Below, in pieces: positions 52,631-61,247 of a DNA stretch of 64,000 bases. The position numbers and the translations under genes were made by a program. The DNA is from JBHGYD01 sp041920415 (GTDB lineage: Bacteria; Bacillota; Bacilli; Bacillales; Anoxybacillaceae): the NCBI GenBank assembly GCA_041920415.1, contig JBHGYD010000054.1:105538-169537 (forward strand). The letters run 5' to 3'. Every line of letters begins with the position of its first letter. Position 1 is the first letter of the stretch. A model generated the notes under the pieces. That model saw only the letters and a list, made by a program, of their open reading frames with translations, was not told the origin of the DNA and ran no database searches.

Positions 52631-54520
52631 GTGGTTTTTTCACCATTAAAAAAATATCGTCTTATGTTATTGGCAACGGTTTTGCTATGGCTTAAGACGT
52701 ATATTGTCTATAAGACTAGTTTTGATATAGAGATTGAATCATGGCTGCAAGAGTTTATATTGTTTATTAATCCGTTAAGCTTCTTGCTGTTTATTTTTGG
52801 TTTTTCTTTATTTATGAAAGAAAAAATGCGCAATCGTTACATCGTGATGATGAGTTTTTTGGTCACGGCTTTATTATATGTGAACGTCATGTTCTATCGG
52901 TTTTTTAACGACTTTATTACGCTTCCCGTATTGTTTCAGACAAGCAATATGGGGGATTTAGGGAACAGCGTATTTGAATTGTTCAATTTTACGGATTTGC
53001 TTATGTTTGTTGACGTAGTGTTTCTAGCATGGATTGTACGGAAAAAGCCATCTTTTGTTCCATTAGAGCCGTTCACAAAAAAAGAACGTCACGCTTATTT
53101 CTTCACATTAGTAGCGATTGCTTTATTGAATTTAGGTCTTGCTGAAATGGAGCGCCCTGAGTTATTAACGAGATCGTTTGACCGTAAAATGTTAGTGAAA
53201 AACATTGGTATGTATAACTATCTCATTTACGATGCCATTCTTCAATCAAAAACAAAGGCGCAGCGTGCGCTAGCGGATAGCAGTGAATTAGCAGATATTG
53301 AAAACTATATCCATGCTAATGAAAAAGCGCCAAACAAAGATTTATTTGGCATTGCCAAAAATCGAAACGTTATTATCGTTTCAATGGAATCATTGCAAAG
53401 CTTTGTTATTAACAATAAAGTGAACGGACAAGAAATTACACCGTTTTTAAATGACTTTATTAAGCAAAGTTATTACTTTGACAATTTGTATCACCAAACG
53501 GGACAAGGAAAAACATCGGATGCAGAGTTTTTGATTGAAAACTCGTTATACCCGTTAGGTCGTGGTGCGGTTTTCTTTACGCACGCAACAAATGAGTATA
53601 ATGCTACGCCAAAAATTTTGGGAAACTATGGGTATTATACAGCAGTATTCCATGCTAATAACAAAAGTTTCTGGAACCGTGATGTGATGTATCAATCATT
53701 AGGATACGATCGTTACTTTTCATTAAACGATTTTGATGTCAATGAGGAAAACTCGGTTGGTTGGGGATTAAAAGATAAATATTTCTTTGAACAATCGCTT
53801 CCATATTTAAAAACGTTGCCACAACCGTTCTATACAAAATTTATTACATTAACGAACCATTTCCCATTTGAACTTGGAGAAGAAGATCGCATGATTCCAG
53901 AGTATACGTCTGATGACCGTACGTTAAACCGTTATTTCCCAACGGTTCGCTATATGGATGAATCGTTAAAGATGTTTATTGAAGGATTGAAAAAAGAAGG
54001 ATTGTATAAAAACTCCATCATCATCTTATATGGCGATCATTATGGTATTTCCGAAAATCATAACGAAGCAATGGCACAATATTTAGGAAAAGAAGAAATT
54101 ACTCCATTTGATTATGTGCAATTGCAACGCGTGCCGTTGATTATTCATATTCCAGGAGTAACTGATAAACATCCGAAAGTCATCTCAAAAGTATCTGGGC
54201 AAATTGATGTCAAACCGACTCTGCTTCATTTATTAGGTATTGACACAAAAGATGATATTCATTTCGGTCAAGATTTATTTGCCAAAGATAAAATGGATTT
54301 TGCGGTATTACGCGACGGTAGCTTTGTCACAAAAGACTACATCTATAAAGACAACGTTTGTTATGATAAGAAAACAGGCTTAAAAACGGATACGTCCTAT
54401 TGTGAGCCTTATATGGAAAAAGCGAAACAAGAGCTTGACTACTCCGATAAAATCGTGTATGGTGACTTATTGCGTTTTTACAATGTGAAAAACGAGAATA
54501 AGAGTAGCAAGAAACCTTAA
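52631..54520 (+). CDS. yqgS: Lipoteichoic acid synthase-family protein YqgS
   Basis: 629-residue membrane enzyme of the LtaS family that polymerises glycerol phosphate from phosphatidylglycerol. Five N-terminal membrane segments (to about residue 175) precede an extracellular sulfatase-like domain. The catalytic threonine lies in QTGQGKTSDAEF, metal ligands in VIIVSMESLQSF, LYGDHYG and NHFPFELG. The GTG at 52631 follows AAAGGAGGT; the ATG at 52586 lies before it. YqgS is one of several LtaS paralogues in B. subtilis. Confidence 0.92.
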   Translation: MVFSPLKKYRLMLLATVLLWLKTYIVYKTSFDIEIESWLQEFILFINPLSFLLFIFGFSLFMKEKMRNRYIVMMSFLVTALLYVNVMFYRFFNDFITLPVLFQTSNMGDLGNSVFELFNFTDLLMFVDVVFLAWIVRKKPSFVPLEPFTKKERHAYFFTLVAIALLNLGLAEMERPELLTRSFDRKMLVKNIGMYNYLIYDAILQSKTKAQRALADSSELADIENYIHANEKAPNKDLFGIAKNRNVIIVSMESLQSFVINNKVNGQEITPFLNDFIKQSYYFDNLYHQTGQGKTSDAEFLIENSLYPLGRGAVFFTHATNEYNATPKILGNYGYYTAVFHANNKSFWNRDVMYQSLGYDRYFSLNDFDVNEENSVGWGLKDKYFFEQSLPYLKTLPQPFYTKFITLTNHFPFELGEEDRMIPEYTSDDRTLNRYFPTVRYMDESLKMFIEGLKKEGLYKNSIIILYGDHYGISENHNEAMAQYLGKEEITPFDYVQLQRVPLIIHIPGVTDKHPKVISKVSGQIDVKPTLLHLLGIDTKDDIHFGQDLFAKDKMDFAVLRDGSFVTKDYIYKDNVCYDKKTGLKTDTSYCEPYMEKAKQELDYSDKIVYGDLLRFYNVKNENKSSKKP

Positions 54521-54523
54521 CAA

Positions 54524-54574
54524 AAGCTGGCTCGATAGGCTGCGAGAAAGCGCCTATTGAGTCAGTTTTTTCTT
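54524..54574 (+). terminator. Terminator of yqgS
   Basis: CTGGCTCGATAGGC pairs with GCCTATTGAGTCAG with mismatches, followed by T6. Confidence 0.82.
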
Positions 54575-54643
54575 TATCCATTCATTTTCTTGATGGTCAT
54601 TTCATATGTTGAAGAGAAAAAACAGGAGAGAGGGGAGCTGTCC

Positions 54644-55828
54644 TTGATTATACATGCACATGCAGGTGATACATTATGTTTGTATAGCCAATGGTTTTCG
54701 CTTCCGCATGAGTTAATGGTAGAGGCCAACCCGCATGTAATAGCGGAGCGGCTGCAACAAGGAGAAATCGTGAATATTCCTGGTTATGAGGCAATCACAT
54801 ATAGTAGCCAGCCATCTGAAACGTTTGAACATATCGCTCGTTCTGCTTCTGTGCACATCGAAGCGCTTAAGCGAATGAATGACATGCCGTTAACTGTCAA
54901 TGGGAGATTACAGATTCCTCAACGCATCGAAACACCGTTTGTCCATGGAAAAAGAAAGTACGATTTTGCAGCGATGAAACAAGATATTGATTCCTTATGT
55001 GAACATTATCCATTTGTAAAGCAGCGCATCATCGGAAACAGTGTATTAGGATTGCCGTTAATTGAAATAAAAATCGGTCAAGGACCAAAACAAGTTCATA
55101 TAAACGGCTCTTTTCATGCAAATGAATGGATTACGACAGCGATTATTATGACATTTGTTAATGACTACTTATTAGCGGTAACAAATGGTTATTCGTTGCG
55201 CGGTCATTATATGCTTGATTATTATAAAAAAGTGACATTATCGATTGTTCCGATGGTAAATCCGGATGGTGTGAACTTAGTGTTGAACGGTCCACCAGAA
55301 GCGGAACCGTATCGAAGTGAAGTGATTCGTATCAATGAAGGAAGCCTTGATTTTTCACAATGGAAAGCAAATATTCGTGGCATCGATTTAAATAATCAAT
55401 TCCCAGCTAAATGGGAAGTAGAGCAAGCGCGGAAAATACCGAAAGCACCTGCACCACGAGACTTTCCTGGTTTTGCACCGTTAACAGAGCCGGAAACGAA
55501 TGCGATGGCCATACTAACAGAGGAAAGCGATTTTGCGGCGGTTGTAGCGTTCCATACGCAAGGAAAAGAAATTTATTGGGGATATGAGGGATTAGAACCA
55601 AGGGAAGCGGAAAAAATCGTGAATGAATTGGCCAAAGTAAGCGGCTATAAAGCAGTGCGGTATATTGATAGCCATGCCGGTTACCGAGATTGGTTCATTC
55701 AAAACTGGAAACGACAAGGATATACAATTGAATTAGGAGAAGGAGTGAATCCATTACCGATTGAACAGTTTCCCGACATATACAAAGATAGCCTGGAAAT
55801 TTTTCTTGCTTTGTTATGTATGAGTTGA
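54644..55828 (+). CDS. yqgT: Gamma-D-glutamyl-L-diamino acid endopeptidase (M14)
   Basis: 394-residue zinc carboxypeptidase-type enzyme that cuts D-Glu-mDAP bonds in peptidoglycan stem peptides. Two N-terminal LysM-like repeats (residues about 1-92) target the wall; zinc ligands are in GSFHANEW and AFHTQGKE, and the catalytic glutamate in YTIELGEG. TTG at 54644 follows AGAGGGGAG and matches the family start; the upstream frame runs through the terminator. No signal peptide is obvious, as in sporulation relatives. Confidence 0.9.
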   Translation: MIIHAHAGDTLCLYSQWFSLPHELMVEANPHVIAERLQQGEIVNIPGYEAITYSSQPSETFEHIARSASVHIEALKRMNDMPLTVNGRLQIPQRIETPFVHGKRKYDFAAMKQDIDSLCEHYPFVKQRIIGNSVLGLPLIEIKIGQGPKQVHINGSFHANEWITTAIIMTFVNDYLLAVTNGYSLRGHYMLDYYKKVTLSIVPMVNPDGVNLVLNGPPEAEPYRSEVIRINEGSLDFSQWKANIRGIDLNNQFPAKWEVEQARKIPKAPAPRDFPGFAPLTEPETNAMAILTEESDFAAVVAFHTQGKEIYWGYEGLEPREAEKIVNELAKVSGYKAVRYIDSHAGYRDWFIQNWKRQGYTIELGEGVNPLPIEQFPDIYKDSLEIFLALLCMS

Positions 55829-55890
55829 GAAACAGAAAAATGTTAGATTATAATGAATAGAGTAAATCAATCGATAAAGGAGTAAAGAAG

Positions 55891-56202
55891 ATGGCCATTG
55901 TCGATGTTACCGTCATTCCAATCGGCACAACTAGTCCAAGTGTAAGCGAATATGTTGCAGAAATGCAAAAAGTGTTAGAACGATATAAGCGTGATGGAAA
56001 AATTGATTTTATGCTGACACCGATGAATACGATTATTGAAGGAGAACTTCCTGTGTTGTTTGAGGTCATTCAAGCGATTCATGAAGTTCCGTTTTCGAAA
56101 GGAATCAAGCGGGTGGCAACAAACATTCGCATCGATGACCGCCGCGACAAACAGCGTCATATGATGGATAAGTTAGCTAGCGTTCAAGCCAAATTAAAAT
56201 AA
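55891..56202 (+). CDS. yqgV: MTH1187 family thiamine-binding protein YqgV
   Basis: 103-residue ferredoxin-like protein (VTVIPIGTTSPSVSEYVAE, YMLTP-type strand FMLTPMNTIIEGEL, RVATNIRIDDR). B. subtilis YqgV and relatives bind thiamine. AAAGGAG precedes the ATG. Ended by a terminator shared with yqgW. Confidence 0.9.
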   Translation: MAIVDVTVIPIGTTSPSVSEYVAEMQKVLERYKRDGKIDFMLTPMNTIIEGELPVLFEVIQAIHEVPFSKGIKRVATNIRIDDRRDKQRHMMDKLASVQAKLK

Positions 56203-56206
56203 AAAC

Positions 56207-56237
56207 AAACAAGAGGCTCGAAATCAGCCTCTTGTTT
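56207..56237. terminator. Bidirectional terminator yqgV/yqgW
   Basis: AAACAAGAGGCT (56207-56218) pairs perfectly with AGCCTCTTGTTT (56226-56237); it overlaps the yqgW stop codon. Confidence 0.85.
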
Positions 56238-56412
56238 AGTGTGTACCTGTTGGAAATCCGTGATGTAACACAGTCATTACTGTAAACCAACCGAATACAG
56301 CTGCTGTTCCTAATCCGAATAATAAAGCAAGTATATTTTTCTCACGCAATGAGCGCACAATTCCGTAAAGCGCTAACAATGTTACTAATGAAAAAATAAT
56401 TACTAATCCCAT
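56236..56412 (-). CDS. yqgW: DUF2759 membrane protein YqgW
   Basis: 58-residue protein with two membrane segments: it starts MGLVIIFSLVTLLALYGIVR and ends VLHHGFPTGTH. AAGGGGGT lies seven bases before the ATG. Size, topology and place between yqgV and yqgX fit B. subtilis YqgW. Function unknown. Confidence 0.85.
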   Translation of the reverse strand: MGLVIIFSLVTLLALYGIVRSLREKNILALLFGLGTAAVFGWFTVMTVLHHGFPTGTH

Positions 56413-56481
56413 TATACTTACCCCCTTTTTCGCAAATAGTACGTTAATCAGTATGTAAAAAATGAGTAATCTCTTTACATT

Positions 56482-56913
56482 TTAATCGTTTTTTATGTAT
56501 TTGTCGAGGTCAAAAATGTGGATTGTCACATTGTACGCAGCGGCTACTTTCATAAGCAATTCGTCGAGATGTTTACTGATGAAATAAACCGGTTCTTTCT
56601 CTTTCTTCTCTTGAGCGATCATATATTCTTCGAGTTGGAGAAGCATCATCGTTATTTCTGACGGGTAACCGCGAACAATGGAAAAAGCGGTTACGAGTTC
56701 TTCGTAAAGATATACGCGATTTTCGGTAGATATGAACCCGTAATCGCTAAAAAGATCCGTGAGTGTAGGATGTTCGATCTCGATAAGTGTTTCGCATTCC
56801 TTGAATAAATGTGAAGGCGGCTGTGTAACGATCAGCCATTCTTCATCTTGATCTATTACTAAATTGCTTTCCGTGAGTTCCGCCGAGAATGGAATCGCAT
56901 ATCTTTTTATCAT
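56482..56913 (-). CDS. Hypothetical cytoplasmic protein
   Basis: 143-residue acidic protein (MIKRYAIPFSAELTESNLV at the start, FDLDKYIKND at the end) without membrane segments or a motif I recognise. GGGG six bases before the ATG at 56913 supports this start over the ATG at 56931. It lies between yqgW and yqgX and may share the yqgW direction of transcription. Confidence 0.65.
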   Translation of the reverse strand: MIKRYAIPFSAELTESNLVIDQDEEWLIVTQPPSHLFKECETLIEIEHPTLTDLFSDYGFISTENRVYLYEELVTAFSIVRGYPSEITMMLLQLEEYMIAQEKKEKEPVYFISKHLDELLMKVAAAYNVTIHIFDLDKYIKND

Positions 56914-57063
56914 GTTATTCCCCTTCTTCAATGTTTTATTTTATTGTAACAAAAACATTGTTAGAGTAAAATGATGGCTATAGAGGAATGGTGCTGTAAA
57001 TCGTACTTATCATCATGTGTGATGACTATGAAAGTATATGGAATGAAAAATGGAGGAATGTTT

Positions 57064-57696
57064 ATGAAATGGGATCGTATTCCGCTTGGACCATTGCAAA
57101 CGAACGCATACATATTGTCTCATTCAAACGGGACGTGCGTTATTTTTGACCCTGGTAGTGAAGGAGAAAAGCTTGTTCATTATATTGAACAACAGGGCTG
57201 GACGCCGCTTGCAATTTTATTGACACATGCTCATTTTGACCATATTGGTGCAATTAACGATGTACAAAAGAAATGGTCGATTCCCATTTATATTCATGAG
57301 AAGGAGAAAGAGTGGCTTCACGATCCATTGTTGAACGGTTCTGCGTATTTCATCGGTGAACAAATCAAGGTTGAACATATACCATGCTGCTTAAATAAAG
57401 AAGAAACGCTACAAATTGGAGAATTTACGTTTGACATTTTGGAAACACCGGGGCATTCACCGGGAAGTATTTCTTATTATTGCCAGGATATTGCGGCTGT
57501 TTTTTCAGGAGATGCGCTATTTGCTGGCAGCATTGGGCGTACCGATTTGCCGGGCGGAAATTACGAACAACTGTTGCGTAGCATTCATGATAAATTGCTT
57601 GTATTGCCGGAAGAAACGATTGTTTTACCGGGACATGGTCCTGAAACAAGCATTGGAGCAGAAATGGACTCAAATCCATTTTTACATGGGTTTTAA
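57064..57696 (+). CDS. yqgX: Metallo-beta-lactamase fold hydrolase YqgX
   Basis: 210-residue glyoxalase II-like hydrolase. The dinuclear metal site is THAHFDHIG, then TPGHSPGS, FSGDALF and LPGHGPET. GGAGG lies seven bases before the ATG at 57064; the longer frame to 56971 has no site. Natural substrate is not established for the YqgX group. Followed by a structured repeat element. Confidence 0.93.
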   Translation: MKWDRIPLGPLQTNAYILSHSNGTCVIFDPGSEGEKLVHYIEQQGWTPLAILLTHAHFDHIGAINDVQKKWSIPIYIHEKEKEWLHDPLLNGSAYFIGEQIKVEHIPCCLNKEETLQIGEFTFDILETPGHSPGSISYYCQDIAAVFSGDALFAGSIGRTDLPGGNYEQLLRSIHDKLLVLPEETIVLPGHGPETSIGAEMDSNPFLHGF

Positions 57697-57895
57697 GAAA
57701 AGCGGAGGCGAGCGCCTAACGCCGAAGGAAAATGTTCTTCACCCGCAGAGGTGCTTGTCACCTCAAGGGGGAAGGTTATTTTCCAGAAGCTGCGCCTGCG
57801 ATTACTCGGCGCATGTCAGCGAAGATGCGGATTCAAGCAGCTGACACGTTGCGAGCCGAGCTAGACAAAAAGAAAAGCGAAGGCGAGTTGCATAC
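57697..57895. repeat. Structured intergenic repeat element
   Basis: This 199-bp stretch has no credible gene and is richer in G and C than its surroundings. It opens with AAAAGCGGAGGCGAGCGCC. It contains a nested hairpin at 57727-57784 (GGAAAAT/ATTTTCC outside, CTTCACCC/GGGGGAAG inside, GAGGTG/CACCTC at the tip) and a second one, TGTCAGC/GCTGACA (57814-57846). The opening motif recurs as AAAAGCGAAGGCGAG near 57873. It resembles dispersed intergenic repeats of Geobacillus and Anoxybacillus as I remember them. Confidence 0.65.
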
Positions 57896-57928
57896 AAAAA
57901 AAGCCCTTCTCCATCGAGAAGGGTTTTT
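57896..57928 (+). terminator. Terminator after the repeat element
   Basis: CCCTTCTC (57904-57911) and GAGAAGGG (57916-57923) form a stem with a CATC loop, preceded by A7 and followed by T5. Confidence 0.85.
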
Positions 57929-58043
57929 GGGGGATGTTCTATTCATATAATGGGAGGGGATATAGTTAAGCTACTATCATAACAATATAACAATAATTTT
58001 ACTATGTCAATAGTGAAAACTTGGTTAGAGGGGAAAAATTACG

Positions 58044-59171
58044 ATGAGCGACTATATTCGCACAAAGATTGAATCATCACCGCAACAACGGATGTCGTAT
58101 GCCGACTATATGAATCTCGCTTTATATGATGAAAGATATGGATATTACATGCAAGATCGAACAAAAATCGGTCGCTTAGGAGATTTTGTCACAAGCAGTC
58201 ATATTTCCGATGTGTTTGGTCAGCTGTTTGCTTCCTTGTTTATTCGGTTAGTGGAAACGGAGGGGATTTGTCCCTGTATTTGTGAGCTAGGGGGAGGCGA
58301 TGGCAAATTTGCTCGTGCGGTTTTAGAAGAGTGGAAAACGAAATCTTTGCATACATATGAAACATTAACATACATCATTATCGAAACAAGCCCTTATCAG
58401 AGAAATAAGCAAAAAGAAATGCTTGGAGACTTTATCGAAAAAGTTGTACAGTACAAAGACATGAGCGAGTTTCAACGACAAATTCCACGATTTTCCGGTA
58501 TCGTCTTTAGCAACGAGTTTTTCGATGCATTTCCTGTTCATGTCGTTACAAAAGAAAAAGGGATATTGTACGAAATAGTTGTAACAGTTCGAGATGGACA
58601 GCTCACTGAAGAAAAACAACCATTAGAAAACGAGGACATTCTCCTTTATTTAAGAGAACGAAATATTTCCTTAATGGATGGACAACGGTTTGAAGTGCCG
58701 CTTGCGATGAAATCATTTATTTTTGAAACGGCACCGATGTTTGAGAAATGTGTCATGTTTACGATCGATTACGGCTATACCGATGAAGAATGGCAACTGC
58801 CAGCGCGACGTCAAGGAAGTTTGCGCGGGTATTATCAACACCAATTAATTACGAATCCACTTGCTTATCCTGGTGAGATGGATATGACGACACATATCCA
58901 GTGGGACGCTCTTCGCATGTATGGAGAACAGACCGGATGGGAATGGGTCGACACTATAAGGCAAGATCGCTTTTTATTAGCTGCAGGGATACTGCAATAT
59001 TTTGTCGAACACCGTGACCCGAATCCGTTTTCCAAGCAAAGCCGACGCAACCGGGCGATTCGTTCTTTGATTATGGATGAAGGAATGAGTACTGCTTTTC
59101 AGGTGATGATTCAACAAAAGGGTGTGCATATTGATTGGGAGAAGATATGGGTTGAACCGAATTTCCTGTAA
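58044..59171 (+). CDS. SAM-dependent methyltransferase, MidA/NDUFAF7 family
   Basis: 375-residue class I methyltransferase of the COG1565 group. The N terminus has MSYADYMNLALYDERYGYY, the SAM-binding motif is CELGGGDGKFA, and SNEFFDAFPVH and TIDYGYT complete the family pattern. Mitochondrial relatives methylate an arginine of complex I subunit NDUFS2; the bacterial target is unknown. GAGGGG precedes the ATG at 58044. Confidence 0.88.
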   Translation: MSDYIRTKIESSPQQRMSYADYMNLALYDERYGYYMQDRTKIGRLGDFVTSSHISDVFGQLFASLFIRLVETEGICPCICELGGGDGKFARAVLEEWKTKSLHTYETLTYIIIETSPYQRNKQKEMLGDFIEKVVQYKDMSEFQRQIPRFSGIVFSNEFFDAFPVHVVTKEKGILYEIVVTVRDGQLTEEKQPLENEDILLYLRERNISLMDGQRFEVPLAMKSFIFETAPMFEKCVMFTIDYGYTDEEWQLPARRQGSLRGYYQHQLITNPLAYPGEMDMTTHIQWDALRMYGEQTGWEWVDTIRQDRFLLAAGILQYFVEHRDPNPFSKQSRRNRAIRSLIMDEGMSTAFQVMIQQKGVHIDWEKIWVEPNFL

Positions 59172-59175
59172 AATC

Positions 59176-59208
59176 AAAAAAGCGATGAAAGGCTCATCGC
59201 TTTTTTTG
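59176..59208 (+). terminator. Terminator of the methyltransferase gene
   Basis: AAAAAGCGATGA pairs with TCATCGCTTTTT (59182-59188 with 59194-59200 as core), followed by T7. Confidence 0.9.
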
Positions 59209-59293
59209 GAAAACGCTATCATAGTTGTGAAACACAGCAGGTTTTTGATGTTTGTGCAGAGTGCGGCTAAACGCTCGTATCTGCTTTTCTTTG

Positions 59294-59536
59294 TTATTCT
59301 CCCATTCCTGGAATCATCATAAATGTTGTCCAGTACGTGAATGCAGCAAAGAAGATCGTTAAGTACGCTCCAAAAATATAAATGTACATTCGTTCTGTTA
59401 ATTTTAAGTAGCCAAGCAACAAGAAAAATACCGTTTGGCCAAAGAAAATTAACGAAGTTGTGTGCATATGACCAAGATAAAACATGACTGCAAAAATGCC
59501 TGTCCAGAATGATAAGACACGGAACATACGATCCAT
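59294..59536 (-). CDS. yqgY: DUF2626 membrane protein YqgY
   Basis: 80-residue protein with three membrane segments (MDRMFRVLSFWTGIFAVMFY at the start). AAGGAGGG precedes the ATG at 59536; the frame to 59653 overlaps the upstream gene. B. subtilis YqgY is in the same place. Function unknown. Confidence 0.87.
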   Translation of the reverse strand: MDRMFRVLSFWTGIFAVMFYLGHMHTTSLIFFGQTVFFLLLGYLKLTERMYIYIFGAYLTIFFAAFTYWTTFMMIPGMGE

Positions 59537-59615
59537 TATGTATCCCTCCTTTTTGTGTAAATCTTTGCCTTTACATATTATAATGTACATATAATACTTG
59601 TGTAAACAGCGCTTT

Positions 59616-60314
59616 CTATTTTGTAACAATCGCGCGGTATGAACAGGAATCACAACCGCTTGTCATGCTTTCAACTCCCACTAATTGTACTTCATCGAAA
59701 AGGGCCTCAAACATGCCACGTAAAAACGCATGATGCATTCCACAAACCATTTCCGGCTGATTAAAGGCAATTTCTTTAAATGGACAGTTGAAAACTTGGA
59801 AATAAATTTTCTTTTCGCTTTCATTATAATCAAATGATGGATAAAATCCTGCTGTTTCAGCAGCTTCTTTTAAAATCCCCACTTTTTCGGCAAACGATAA
59901 ATTTTCAAGCGGTTGGTCGTGAGAAAGACGATGTTCGATCATTTCTTTTCCAAAGTTTTTTCCGGTCTCATATAGTGCTTGTTTTCCAGCTTCTCCTAGC
60001 TTCATCATCGTTTGAATGGCGATTTTTGAAAGCAATTGATAATCGCGGAATGGAAAATGAAGCTGAATGACATCGTCAGATAGACGATATAAACGACTTG
60101 GTCGACCGCCTTTTCCCGTTTTTTGTGTTTCTGAAACAAGCATGTTGACATCTTCTAATTTTGTTAAATGAAGACGCGCAACGTTTGGATGAATATTAAA
60201 TGCTTCGGCGATTTCTTGGACGGATACTTCTTTATGTTTTTTTGTAATGTATTCATAAATGTGGTAACGGGTTGGGTCAGCTAATACATTCGTAATTTTC
60301 AAAATTTGTTCCAT
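59616..60314 (-). CDS. Winged-helix regulator with cysteine-rich C-terminal domain
   Basis: 232-residue protein. The N-terminal winged helix (ADPTRYHIYEYI, VQEIAEAFNIHPNVARLHLTKLE, GGRPSRLYRL) is of the ArsR/SufR type. The C-terminal part has cysteines in NCPF, VCGMHH and SGCDSC, about 13 residues between the first two, which suggests metal or iron-sulphur binding as in SufR-like sensors. AGGAGTG precedes the ATG. Target genes unknown; it may control itself and yqgY. Confidence 0.82.
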   Translation of the reverse strand: MEQILKITNVLADPTRYHIYEYITKKHKEVSVQEIAEAFNIHPNVARLHLTKLEDVNMLVSETQKTGKGGRPSRLYRLSDDVIQLHFPFRDYQLLSKIAIQTMMKLGEAGKQALYETGKNFGKEMIEHRLSHDQPLENLSFAEKVGILKEAAETAGFYPSFDYNESEKKIYFQVFNCPFKEIAFNQPEMVCGMHHAFLRGMFEALFDEVQLVGVESMTSGCDSCSYRAIVTK

Positions 60315-60544
60315 TGCTATTCACTCCTAGACAATCGGTGCTATGTTTATTATTATAATACACTCAATTTTTCATTGGAATGATATTTATAGTAATTAAT
60401 TGTAAGTTTAGTGAAAAATTCATAAATTATTCAATTTTCGACTTGATGGATGAAAAAATTTGTAGTTTTTTCAGAAAAAAAGAAGGAAAATGAAAAAAAG
60501 TGACGAAATATATCAAATGAAAACAAATGAAAAGAGGTGAATAG

Positions 60545-61186
60545 ATGAACGAAATTGAGAAGCTCGCCGAACGGTTAGTAAGGGAAGCTAGCTTTTTACG
60601 AGCATCGGACATTCACATCGTTCCAAGGAGAGAGGATGCGGTTGTCCAATTCCGCCTTGACGGAACATTGTTTGTGAAAGAAATGCTTACAAAAGAAACA
60701 TGTGAACGACTCATCGCCCATTTTAAATTTTTAGCGGACATGGACATTGGTGAACGACGACGACCGCAAAATGGAGCGATGGAAATCAAACAAAACGGTA
60801 CGATGATTAGTTTACGATTATCGACACTGCCAACATTTTATGACGAAAGCCTCGTCATTCGTCTTCTTCCGCAAGACTCATTTCTTCCCCTCTCACGACT
60901 TTCGCTATTTCCAAATGCAACGAAAAAGTTGTTATCGTTTCTTCATCATTCTCATGGATTAATTATTTTTACAGGACCGACCGGTTCAGGAAAAACAACG
61001 ACGCTATATACGCTATTACGCGTATGTCAAAACGAGTGGAACCGCAATGTCATTACACTGGAAGACCCGATTGAAAAACGAACGGAAAATGTTCTACAAG
61101 TACAAGTAAACGAAAAAGCGGGAATTACGTATGCGACCGGATTAAAGGCGATTTTGCGCCATGACCCTGATATCATTATGGTTTGA
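60545..61186 (+). pseudogene. comGA: ComGA competence ATPase, truncated by element insertion
   Basis: The first 213 residues of the traffic ATPase that drives assembly of the DNA-uptake pseudopilus. Walker A GPTGSGKTTT and the Asp-box region VITLEDPIEKR are present, but the frame stops right after LRHDPDIIMV, where intact ComGA continues with the Walker B/His box and about 140 more residues. The normal coding sequence is replaced by the end of an integrative element whose integrase follows at once. The remaining comG genes are not in the window. GAGGTGAATAG precedes the ATG. Confidence 0.93.
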
Positions 61187-61247
61187 GTCGCAAAAGTACT
61201 GATTTATCAATGCTTCTACAGCAAGTGTATATCTATTTACCCACATT
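61187..61247. other. Left attachment region with direct repeats
   Basis: The junction between comGA sequence and the element lies at or just before 61186. Two direct repeats TTTACCCAC (61236-61244 and 61247-61255) are spaced 11 bases apart next to the integrase stop, as expected for integrase arm-type sites. The exact core cannot be set without the right end. Confidence 0.65.

Noticed and set aside
57416..57844. 142-residue open frame overlapping the end of yqgX
   Set aside because: It runs out of frame through yqgX and the hairpin element and resembles no protein family.
60452..60471. ComK box upstream of comGA
   Set aside because: A-run and T-run are seven rather than five bases apart and no second box at the usual spacing was found.
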